DNA from: JACJYM01 sp965230495
GTDB taxonomy: Bacteria > Bacteroidota > Bacteroidia > Chitinophagales > Saprospiraceae
Length of the DNA stretch: 64,000 bases
Assembly: GCA_965230495.1 (NCBI GenBank)
Contig: OZ246004.1
Span: 806,001-870,000, forward strand
Reading direction: 5' to 3'
Shown: in pieces, positions 9,433 to 16,383 of the stretch
How the letters are laid out: every line of letters begins with the position of its first letter
How positions within the stretch are numbered: position 1 is the stretch's first letter
Program-made: the position numbers and the translations under genes
Notes under the pieces: generated by a model
What the model was told of the DNA's origin: nothing
Database searches by the model: none
What the model saw: the letters and a program-made list of their open reading frames with translations, nothing else

Positions 9433-11034
9433 ATGAAAATTCAAGAAATCAAGATAAACCGCTTTAAGAGATTCACAGATTTAACTGTGACAGACATTCC
9501 TGAAACCACCAAGCTAGTTGTTTTAGTTGGCCCTAATGGTAGCGGAAAGACCTCGATTTTCGAAGCTTTATACCACTACTATAAATTCACAGGATTTAAT
9601 AATAAAGGTGATAAAGACTACTTAGAAAAAAAGGATGGTGGAGTATCGAATGACAGATGGTATCAAAACAAGGTCAAGATTACCTTCCACAATAATCCAA
9701 CACTGAACCGAGATATAATAAAAGACAAATTCTATTTCAGAACAGCATATAGAAATGAGTCTGACTTTACAGTTAGCGGACTTAACAAACAGAATGACCC
9801 TTCTAAATCCGTAAAACTGCAAAACCTAATGCAAAATGATATAACTGTTTCTGAAAATTACCAGAGGCTGGTTGCTCAAACTTTAGCAGGTGTTTACGAC
9901 CAAGGAAATGATGCTAAAACTGTCGAGCAGTTGAGAGATGAATTAATAGGAAAAATAAAAGTTTCATTATCCAATATTTTTGAGGATTTAAATATGACGT
10001 CTATTGGAGACCCTCTATCAAACGGGAGTTTCTTTTTTGAAAAAGGGGTTTCAACGGACTTTCACTACAAAAATCTTTCGGCAGGAGAAAAATCAGTTTT
10101 TGACCTTATTCTCGACATAATAATCAAGTCACATTACTATCCTGAAGCAATTTTATGTATTGATGAGCCTGAGGCTCATATGCATACTCGTTTACAATCT
10201 AAAGTATTGAAAGAACTGTACAGGCTAACTCCAGAGAATTCTCAACTGTGGATTTCAACTCATTCAATTGGAATGCTTAAGGAAGCTGAGGAAATTGAAA
10301 AAGCCAATCCAAACACAGTTGTATTTCTTGATTTTGACAATAGAGATTTTGACCTAACTGAGGTAATGAAACCTGCTCAAATCAATAGAGCGATTTGGGA
10401 CAGATTTTTTGATTTAGCTTTTGCTGATTTCTCACAATTGATTGCACCAAATAGAATTGTTTTCTGTGAAGGAACTTCTCAAGGTAGAAAGTACAAGGAT
10501 TTTGACGCCCAGATTTACGGGAAAATATTCGAGTCAAAATACCATGATACAAAATTCGTTTCTATTGGCTCAAGTACAGAGCTTGAAAATATTGAAAATC
10601 AATCCGTCAAAATTGTTGCAAACATTCTTAAATCTTCGACTATTATAAAGTTTGTGGACAGAGATGATAAAAGTCCTGAAGAAGTTCAAGAGAATACTGA
10701 TAAAGGTATTAAGACTTCAGGACGAAGACATATTGAAAGTTATCTCTTTGATGATGAGTTAATCACTAAGCTCTGTAATACGGAGGGCAAACCTGAGCTT
10801 ATTCAAGATTGCTTGGATGCAAAAGCACAAGCAATTCAGGACAGCATTGGTCGTGGCAATCCAGCAGATGACATTAAATCTGCCAGCGGACACATTTTTA
10901 CCGAAATAAAAAGAATACTTGCCCTTACACAATGTGGAAATAATAAGTGTGCTTTTGTTAGAGATACAATGACACCATTAGTAACTGAAGATACCGCTGT
11001 TTATCAAGAATTGGAGAATGAAATATTTAATTAA
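9433..11034 (+). CDS. AAA (AAA_15/OLD-type) ATPase fused to a DUF4435/Toprim-like C-terminus; PARIS-like defence candidate
   Basis: A 533-residue protein. The N-terminal ATPase has Walker A GPNGSGKT (33-40), the signature-like LSAGEKSVFDLI near 215, Walker B ILCIDEPEAHMH near 240 and the STHS switch near 275. From about residue 340 it continues into a region with VFCEGTSQ, FVDRDDKS and RRHIESYLF, a pattern like Toprim/DUF4435 nuclease modules (acidic EG, DxD and an IESYL segment). OLD nucleases combine an ATPase and Toprim; PARIS systems pair an AAA_15 ATPase (AriA) with a DUF4435 effector (AriB), sometimes fused. Either reading makes it a probable anti-phage protein. It is the only gene of cassette 1, starting 21 bases after the GTT box. 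Confidence 0.75.
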   Translation: MKIQEIKINRFKRFTDLTVTDIPETTKLVVLVGPNGSGKTSIFEALYHYYKFTGFNNKGDKDYLEKKDGGVSNDRWYQNKVKITFHNNPTLNRDIIKDKFYFRTAYRNESDFTVSGLNKQNDPSKSVKLQNLMQNDITVSENYQRLVAQTLAGVYDQGNDAKTVEQLRDELIGKIKVSLSNIFEDLNMTSIGDPLSNGSFFFEKGVSTDFHYKNLSAGEKSVFDLILDIIIKSHYYPEAILCIDEPEAHMHTRLQSKVLKELYRLTPENSQLWISTHSIGMLKEAEEIEKANPNTVVFLDFDNRDFDLTEVMKPAQINRAIWDRFFDLAFADFSQLIAPNRIVFCEGTSQGRKYKDFDAQIYGKIFESKYHDTKFVSIGSSTELENIENQSVKIVANILKSSTIIKFVDRDDKSPEEVQENTDKGIKTSGRRHIESYLFDDELITKLCNTEGKPELIQDCLDAKAQAIQDSIGRGNPADDIKSASGHIFTEIKRILALTQCGNNKCAFVRDTMTPLVTEDTAVYQELENEIFN

Positions 11035-11044
11035 AAAAGTACGA

Positions 11045-11116
11045 AATGCCAACAAGGTGTATAGTGCATAGCACCCTACGGGATGCTACGACACCATACA
11101 CAGACCGTTGTAGCTA
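11045..11116 (+). other. attC-like site between cassettes 1 and 2
   Basis: The order is: box AATGCCAAC (11045-11053), spacer, GTGTAT (11057-11062), an imperfect inner hairpin (AGCACCC / GGGATGCT around 11070-11086), ATACAC (11096-11101, exact complement of GTGTAT), spacer agacc, then box GTTGTAGCTA (11107-11116). This is the R''-L''-loop-L'-R' architecture of an integron attC site, about 70 bases long. The outer boxes pair with each other only imperfectly because the right box belongs to the next cassette. Confidence 0.65.
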
Positions 11117-11141
11117 ATGCAAGAAAAACCAAAAATTATAA

Positions 11142-12071
11142 ATGATTAAAACCGAATATGGAGCTTTTGATGGAAATAAATGGGAAAGTGTATCCCAATT
11201 ATGTTTTAAAAATAATTTTCGAGAAGAAGCTTATCAAGAAATAAAAGCAACACCAGGTGATTTCGGAATAGAAGGTTTCACTCGGACAGGGAAAGTATTT
11301 CAATGTTATTGTCCAAATGAACATTATACTACAAATGAATTATATGAGAACCATCGAGACAAAATTACCAAGGATTTAAAAAAATTAAAAGTCTATGAAT
11401 CACAACTAAAGAAAATTCTAGGCATAACGAAAATAAAAAAATGGTATTTCGTCACACCAACTTATGCGAAAAATGACATTGTGCAACACTGTACTAAGAA
11501 AAAAGAAGAAGTTAAAAGTTGGAATCTATCAATAATTGACAATGATGATTTTGAAGTAATTTTTGAAGATATTAACTTCTTACACCCATTTCTAAAAACA
11601 GCAGTTGAAAATTCTAATATAAAAATTGATGTTAAACCAGACTCTGCAATAGATTCTTCAGAAAAGCTGAAATGGAAAGATTCTCAAATTCCATTGATTG
11701 AAAATTCGCAAACTAAAAATGCTCACAGAATCAACAAATCCTCATTCTCTTTTGAAGCAAAACTTGACAAATTGGTTGATTTAAATGTTCAAAATTTTCT
11801 TGAAGGAAACAATATTTTAATAAAATGGAAAGAAGATTATCCTTTAGATTTTGAAAAGTTTCTTGATATAACAAGCGTCATTGAATCGGAAGTTGAAGAA
11901 AGATGTATAACAAACAGTAAAGAACCAAGTGAGTTATATGAAGAATTCAGAAGTCTATTAAAAAATGAATTACAAAACTCTTTTAGAAACCTTGCACCTC
12001 AAATGATATCTAAACTTACCAATTGGGCATTAGCAGATTGGATATTTAGATGTCCCATAAATTTTGAATAA
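11142..12071 (+). CDS. ABC-3C system effector candidate with N-terminal nuclease-like domain
   Basis: A 309-residue protein, first of three tightly packed genes in cassette 2. The N-terminal 60 residues have the pattern WES...C (14-21), ATPGDFGIEG (36-45) and VFQCYCP (52-58). This D...QxY arrangement is typical of restriction-endonuclease-fold (PD-(D/E)xK) domains that open many ABC-3C effectors. The region up to about 150 continues that domain; the C-terminal half (about 205-309) is helical and acidic and may bind the middle component. Family knowledge: in ABC-3C systems an effector, a middle component and an SMC/Rad50-like ATPase are encoded together and are thought to act in immunity. The nuclease assignment is from motif reading only. 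Confidence 0.65.
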   Translation: MIKTEYGAFDGNKWESVSQLCFKNNFREEAYQEIKATPGDFGIEGFTRTGKVFQCYCPNEHYTTNELYENHRDKITKDLKKLKVYESQLKKILGITKIKKWYFVTPTYAKNDIVQHCTKKKEEVKSWNLSIIDNDDFEVIFEDINFLHPFLKTAVENSNIKIDVKPDSAIDSSEKLKWKDSQIPLIENSQTKNAHRINKSSFSFEAKLDKLVDLNVQNFLEGNNILIKWKEDYPLDFEKFLDITSVIESEVEERCITNSKEPSELYEEFRSLLKNELQNSFRNLAPQMISKLTNWALADWIFRCPINFE

Positions 12072-12073
12072 TT

Positions 12074-12547
12074 ATGGAGTTATACGCAGAAAAAATTACA
12101 TTTTCAAAAAAGCCTATATCAATTCCACCTGAATATAGACCTTCATATTCTATTGCTCTAATTGTGCTAATTCTAAAAAAGTGTTGCCAAGGTTCTAAGT
12201 CTAGTCTTTTAAAACTTCATTTGATTAATTGGGCATTAAAGAGTCCCGAGAACAAAGAATCTCTCAGAAAGTTTATTTTAAGCAATTATACAGAGAGTTC
12301 AAAAACTTGGGGAATAGAACCAAGCTTGAATAGAGCTTTAAATTATTCAGTTCACGAAGAAATATGCTCGATTGTAAAAGGTAAATATGAACTTCAAGAA
12401 AAAGGTGAAAAATTCTACAAAAAAATAATTGCAGATACAGAACACTTAGAAGAAGAAATAAATTTTCTGAATTTCTTGGGTAAAAGAAAAATTACTGACA
12501 ATCGAATTGATTCGATTTATAAAAAATGGAAAAACCAAAATGCTTAA
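12074..12547 (+). CDS. ABC-3C middle component
   Basis: A 157-residue mostly helical protein beginning two bases after the effector stop codon. Its pattern (a proline-rich start ISIPPEYRPS, then SIALIVLILKKCCQGSKSSL, LHLINWALKSPENKESLRKF, and later a HTH-like VHEEICSIVKGKYELQEKGE) fits the winged-helix middle component of ABC-three-component systems, which links effector and ATPase. It overlaps the ATPase gene by eight bases, so the three genes are translationally coupled. The assignment rests on gene order and these patterns. Confidence 0.65.
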   Translation: MELYAEKITFSKKPISIPPEYRPSYSIALIVLILKKCCQGSKSSLLKLHLINWALKSPENKESLRKFILSNYTESSKTWGIEPSLNRALNYSVHEEICSIVKGKYELQEKGEKFYKKIIADTEHLEEEINFLNFLGKRKITDNRIDSIYKKWKNQNA

Positions 12548-14576
12548 AATAAATAACATAAAAATTGAAGTAAACACCAATAATGGTCTTTTTGGTGCTT
12601 ATCATAAGTTTTCAACAGGATTAAATATCATTAGAGGTAATAATACAAGTGGAAAAAGTAGTTTATTTCAAGCAATTATATATGCACTAGGTTTTGAAGA
12701 ATTAATTGGTGGGAGATTTGAAAAGACTATGCAATCTGTTTTAAAAGACCAAGTCGAATATCCTAAGGCTAAATTCCATAGTGTTTTACAATCTTTTGTT
12801 TTACTTGAAATTGAAAATTCAAATGGAGATAAAATAACTATTCGCAGATTCGTTCAGAGCTCAAACAGAAAATCCCAATTAGTTGATGTCTATTTTGGTA
12901 GTTTTTTAACAAATGACAATTTAGAAAGTCGTCCAATGTATATTCACGATAGCGGTGGGGCTTCTGATGAAAATTATGGTTTTCATCTGTACCTAGAAGA
13001 GTTTCTTAATTGGGAGCTACCTAAAGTTATCACGAATAAAGGTGATTTAAGAAAAATATATATTCAGCAAATCGCATCTAGTTTTATAATTGAACAAAAA
13101 TCAGGTTGGTCTGATTTTTTTGCAACAATGCCTAATTATGGATTAAATAATAAAGAGGCTAGAGTAACAGAATTTATTCTTGATATGGATGTCTATGAAA
13201 ATAGAATGAAAAAACAAGAATTAAATATTACAAAACGTATTCTTGAAAATGATTGGTTAAATATCTCTAGAAGATTTGATAGATTTTCTGAGAAAGGTGG
13301 CGGTAAATTGGTTGGCTTAAGCCATAATCCAGAAATCATAAACGATATTAATTCTGTAAATATCTTGCTTGCAAAAGGTGAAGAAAATTATTCAATCTCT
13401 AGTTTTCTTGATTTAACAATCTCAGAACTTGAATCATTGGAATACATTAAAACAGCTACTGTTAAGGAAAAAATTGAAGACAATGAATCTCTAATTGAAA
13501 AAATTGAAGAAGAATTAAATCAAACAAGTTTTGAAGTTGAGATGATTTCAAGTGAACTAACATTTGACAAACAAAAGTTAAGTAACTTTCATAATCAATT
13601 AGACAACTTAAATGAGGATTTAAGGAAAAACAAAGGAGCATTGAAAGTGCAAAAAATGGGTGCTGAAGTAAATCTAAAAGTAGCGGAAAATAATTGCCCT
13701 TCTTGTAATCAATTAATTAATGATTCATTACTTCCTCTTTCAATAAAACAAGTTCCAATGAGGTTGGATGATAATATTAATTTTTTATCTGCTCAAATAA
13801 AGATGTTACAAGTAAACATTGAAAGTTTAGAAACTAAAATTACAACCAAAGACAAAAAATTAAAGAACCTTAGAAGTGTCCAAAACGCATACAGAAGTCA
13901 GATTAGAGACATTAGAAAAGAGTTAATTTCAGATGAAAGGCTTCCTTCAATTGTAGATATAGAAAATCGACTAAACCTTAAAAAGAAAGTTGAGTTTTAT
14001 ACTAAATACCTAGAGGATTTCAACAACCTAATTGAAGAATTACAAAGTTTGTCAAATAAGTGGAAAAGACTTTTAGAGGAACAAGAAAAACTTAAAGGAG
14101 ATACCTTCTCGCTTACAGATAAAATTAAATTGAATACATTATCAAGTCATTTTAAATCTTTATTAAGCAAATTCAATTATAGCAGTAAGACCATAAAAGA
14201 TATTGCTATTTCAGATGATAATTATTTGCCACTAGCAAAAAAGCCTAATGATGATTTATATTATAACATTCGGTTTGATTCCTCTGCTAGTGATTTTGTT
14301 AGAAGTATTTGGGCTTTCACTTGTAGCTTATACAAAACCTCAATGGAACAAAATGGAAATCATCCGAATCTATTAATGTTTGACGAACCAAAACAACAAG
14401 ATATGTCTATTAATGACTTTACAAGTTTTTTAAATGAATTATCAACTTACGATAATGCTCAAACATTGTTGTTTGCATCATTTGAAAATTCAGATGAGAC
14501 ATTTGAAAAAGCAACAAATAATTTACTGTTCAATTTAAACTATATAGATGAAAAACTAATAAAACCAGTTGAATAA
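12540..14576 (+). CDS. ABC-3C SMC/Rad50-like ATPase with zinc hook
   Basis: A 678-residue protein, start ATG at 12540 chosen because the next ORF frame upstream (12507) only adds residues inside the previous gene. Walker A is GNNTSGKSS (33-41). Residues about 310-550 form two coiled-coil arms around a CPSC zinc-hook motif (NCPSCNQ, near residue 386), as in Rad50. The C-terminal ATPase lobe has Walker B LLMFDEPKQQD near residue 610. Rad50-like ATPases with short coils are the conserved third component of ABC-3C systems, where they are thought to sense or hold nucleic acid and trigger the effector. Codon usage is visibly very AT-rich compared with the RHS gene upstream. Confidence 0.8.
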   Translation: MLKINNIKIEVNTNNGLFGAYHKFSTGLNIIRGNNTSGKSSLFQAIIYALGFEELIGGRFEKTMQSVLKDQVEYPKAKFHSVLQSFVLLEIENSNGDKITIRRFVQSSNRKSQLVDVYFGSFLTNDNLESRPMYIHDSGGASDENYGFHLYLEEFLNWELPKVITNKGDLRKIYIQQIASSFIIEQKSGWSDFFATMPNYGLNNKEARVTEFILDMDVYENRMKKQELNITKRILENDWLNISRRFDRFSEKGGGKLVGLSHNPEIINDINSVNILLAKGEENYSISSFLDLTISELESLEYIKTATVKEKIEDNESLIEKIEEELNQTSFEVEMISSELTFDKQKLSNFHNQLDNLNEDLRKNKGALKVQKMGAEVNLKVAENNCPSCNQLINDSLLPLSIKQVPMRLDDNINFLSAQIKMLQVNIESLETKITTKDKKLKNLRSVQNAYRSQIRDIRKELISDERLPSIVDIENRLNLKKKVEFYTKYLEDFNNLIEELQSLSNKWKRLLEEQEKLKGDTFSLTDKIKLNTLSSHFKSLLSKFNYSSKTIKDIAISDDNYLPLAKKPNDDLYYNIRFDSSASDFVRSIWAFTCSLYKTSMEQNGNHPNLLMFDEPKQQDMSINDFTSFLNELSTYDNAQTLLFASFENSDETFEKATNNLLFNLNYIDEKLIKPVE

Positions 14577-14580
14577 GCAC

Positions 14581-14651
14581 TAGCTACAACACAGGCTATG
14601 ATGTCCATGCCTCCTAACGTCGACACGGCACATAGCCAAACCGTTATATGC
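14581..14651 (+). other. attC-like site between cassettes 2 and 3
   Basis: The order is: box TAGCTACAAC (14581-14590), spacer aca, GGCTATG (14594-14600), a loop region containing TGCC/GGCA arms, CATAGCC (14631-14637, exact complement of GGCTATG), spacer aaacc, then box GTTATATGC (14643-14651). The spacer before GTT (aaacc) closely matches that of the previous site (agacc). The left box is the exact 10-base reverse complement of the start of cassette 2 at 11107-11116. Confidence 0.7.
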
Positions 14652-14663
14652 AACTTAGAGAAA

Positions 14664-15695
14664 ATGAATAAACTTGAAATATACTTAACAGTGGGAGTGG
14701 CTATTTGGGTGATTTCTTGTGCACTCATTGTTCTAAATTTATTAAATTCAATTCTTCCAGATAACGCAATAATAGAATCTAAAACATCAAAGAAAAAATT
14801 GTCAATATTTTCAAAGTTATACGAGAAAATTAAAACCGACCCCGTTGCCCTTTCAATATTCCTGTTTGGGATAGCCTTGTCAGTCTTCTTAGTATTAATA
14901 AAAGTTCAAAGAGTAAAATTAGAAAGTTTCATCGAAGGAATACAAGTTGAAATATTTGGTATCCTATTCGATATTATTCTACTTGTGTTATTAGCAAACT
15001 GGCTTAATAAAAAGGGCGAGAAAAAAAGAAGAATCGAAGAGAATGAGAACGAAATAGAAGACTTCAGAACTTGGCATTCAGAAGAAGCAAAATTTAGAAT
15101 TATTGGAAGTATAAAAAGACTAAATAGAGACAATCAATATAAAATCAATTTAACAAGAGTATTTCTTAATGGAAGATCACAACCTGGTGGTAACTCTGAC
15201 CTTACTAATTTAAATCTAACAAAAAGCATATTCTCAAAAACTGAAGGACAGTATTGTAATTTTTCTAATACTATGATGGATGGAATACAAGATCACTATT
15301 CAAATTTCAATAACTCCACATTTATAAGAACTTCCATAAAAGATGCTCATTTACAAGGAACGAATTTTAAACATGCATATTTGAATGACACAAAGTTTAA
15401 TAATTCAGTAATTACGGCTCAAGTAAACTTTGATAATGCAAAGTTATTGAACCCAGATTTTACGAACGCTGAATTCAATAGTGCTTCTTTTAATAACACA
15501 GAGGTCTCTTCAAATTTTGCAGAAGAACTTGTAAAATGGCAAATAAGAGGTAAAAAAGTATTTGATGATTATATAATGATTGAACATTCAATAACTGGAA
15601 ATCCAAATGCGAAAATATGGGTATTACAAAAACCAACACAATTGACACCATATTTAACATCGCCGCATATTATTCTAAAAGATATTGAATATTGA
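14664..15695 (+). CDS. Membrane-anchored pentapeptide-repeat protein
   Basis: A 343-residue protein; the ATG at 14664 is chosen because the upstream in-frame start at 14598 lies inside the attC-like site. Three hydrophobic segments (about 8-30, 62-80 and 92-112) are followed by a basic/acidic linker. Then come pentapeptide repeats from about residue 175 to 280 (A/L-x-N/x-F-x type: TNLNLTKSIF, ANFKHAYLND-like, FTNAEFNSASFNN), which fold as a right-handed quadrilateral beta-helix. Some membrane pentapeptide-repeat proteins occur in defence neighbourhoods, but the function here is unknown. It is the single gene of cassette 3, 21 bases after the GTT box. Confidence 0.7.
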   Translation: MNKLEIYLTVGVAIWVISCALIVLNLLNSILPDNAIIESKTSKKKLSIFSKLYEKIKTDPVALSIFLFGIALSVFLVLIKVQRVKLESFIEGIQVEIFGILFDIILLVLLANWLNKKGEKKRRIEENENEIEDFRTWHSEEAKFRIIGSIKRLNRDNQYKINLTRVFLNGRSQPGGNSDLTNLNLTKSIFSKTEGQYCNFSNTMMDGIQDHYSNFNNSTFIRTSIKDAHLQGTNFKHAYLNDTKFNNSVITAQVNFDNAKLLNPDFTNAEFNSASFNNTEVSSNFAEELVKWQIRGKKVFDDYIMIEHSITGNPNAKIWVLQKPTQLTPYLTSPHIILKDIEY

Positions 15696-15705
15696 AAAAG
15701 AAGCA

Positions 15706-15800
15706 GCATACAACAATAGAGGCTGTCGATAAAGTATTAAAATAATTTTTTATGTGTTAGTGTGTTTTTGTGTCTTAATGTATGCAAGGACAGCGAGAGC
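15706..15800 (+). other. Degenerate terminal attC-like site
   Basis: GCATACAAC (15706-15714) matches the reverse complement of the cassette-3 start box in 8 of 9 positions. It is followed by GCTGTC (15722-15727), whose exact complement GACAGC occurs at 15789-15794, giving the expected inner arms about 60 bases apart. No GTT-type box follows the right arm, only gcggtg, so the site is either the decayed end of the array or cut by a later rearrangement. Confidence 0.4.
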
Positions 15801-15803
15801 GGT

Positions 15804-15874
15804 GAAAAAATCCAGCAAATAATTTTATTAGATGTTTATTTTTTTCTACTTTGGTGAAACCTCGAATTTGTGCA
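15804..15874 (+). promoter_or_regulatory. Leader/promoter-like sequence after the cassette array (copy 2)
   Basis: Related to the stretch at 9311-9368: both begin with GAAAAAA, share GCAA(A)TAATTTT, and end in CCYCGAATTTGTGCA. Copy 2 lies 54 bases before the start codon at 15928, copy 1 lies 65 bases before the start at 9433. The likely function is a promoter for the following gene; the duplication itself is discussed as a finding. Confidence 0.35.
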
Positions 15875-15927
15875 TTTAATATTTATTCAGAGTGATTTAA
15901 AGATATAAATTATATTAATCAGTTAAC

Positions 15928-16332
15928 ATGTCTAATCAAATAACTGGGCTATCTGGGGAATATTTTGTTGCCGCAGAACTTTTGAAAAGAAGGTATCAAG
16001 TCACAATAACTATGGGTACAGCGAAGGCAATAGACTTAATAGCAATTAATGAGGGTACCGGAAAAACTTTTAGAATTCAGGTTAAAACTCTTAGAAAAGG
16101 ACCAAATTGCTTTACGTTACATACTTCTAAAATAATTCCTGACGTAATTTATTTCTTTGTTTATTTAAACGATCTAAATAATCAACCTTCATATTTTATC
16201 TTAAAGGGAATAGAACTTTTAGAGAGACAAGAGTTTTTTTATGGTGCAAGTTTGGGAAGAATAGATAAACGAGAAACCGTTAATCATGGACCTTTGCAAG
16301 AATATCAGGATAGATGGTCTGTAATAGAATAA
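15928..16332 (+). CDS. Small PD-(D/E)xK nuclease-fold protein
   Basis: A 134-residue protein with the pattern GLSGEYFVAAELLKRRYQVT (Glu11), DLIAIN (Asp36) and FRIQVKT (Gln51, Lys53). This E...D...QxK arrangement matches small Holliday-junction-resolvase-like or restriction-endonuclease-fold proteins. No partner gene shows what DNA it acts on. A Bacteroidota-type promoter-like motif lies upstream. Family-level assignment is from motif reading; substrate unknown. Confidence 0.65.
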   Translation: MSNQITGLSGEYFVAAELLKRRYQVTITMGTAKAIDLIAINEGTGKTFRIQVKTLRKGPNCFTLHTSKIIPDVIYFFVYLNDLNNQPSYFILKGIELLERQEFFYGASLGRIDKRETVNHGPLQEYQDRWSVIE

Positions 16333-16383
16333 AAGAAAAAAATTAAAAGAATCAATTGAGTTATCTAAATCAAAAAATTAATC

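Larger units (their letters stand above)
9412..15800 (+). mobile_element. Integron-like array of three gene cassettes (no integrase in view)
   Basis: Three same-strand, promoterless units are bounded by attC-like sites. Cassette 1 starts at GTTGGCATT (9412-9420) and ends at its exact reverse complement AATGCCAAC (11045-11053). Cassette 2 starts at GTTGTAGCTA (11107-11116) and ends at the exact reverse complement TAGCTACAAC (14581-14590). Cassette 3 starts at GTTATATGC (14643-14651) and ends at GCATACAAC (15706-15714, 8 of 9). In integrons the first bases of a cassette pair with the R'' box of its own attC because both meet in the circular form, so this three-fold pattern is strong structural evidence. 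Genes start 21-35 bases after each GTT and stop 4-10 bases before each R'' box. The exact right edge is unclear. Confidence 0.7.

Noticed and set aside
11142..14576. A Gabija- or Wadjet-type system
   Set aside because: Gene number, the small middle gene and the zinc-hook ATPase fit ABC-3C better; no UvrD-like helicase or JetA-D set is present.
14598..14663. Longer N-terminus for the pentapeptide-repeat protein
   Set aside because: It would start inside the attC-like site; the ATG at 14664 gives a normal membrane-protein start.
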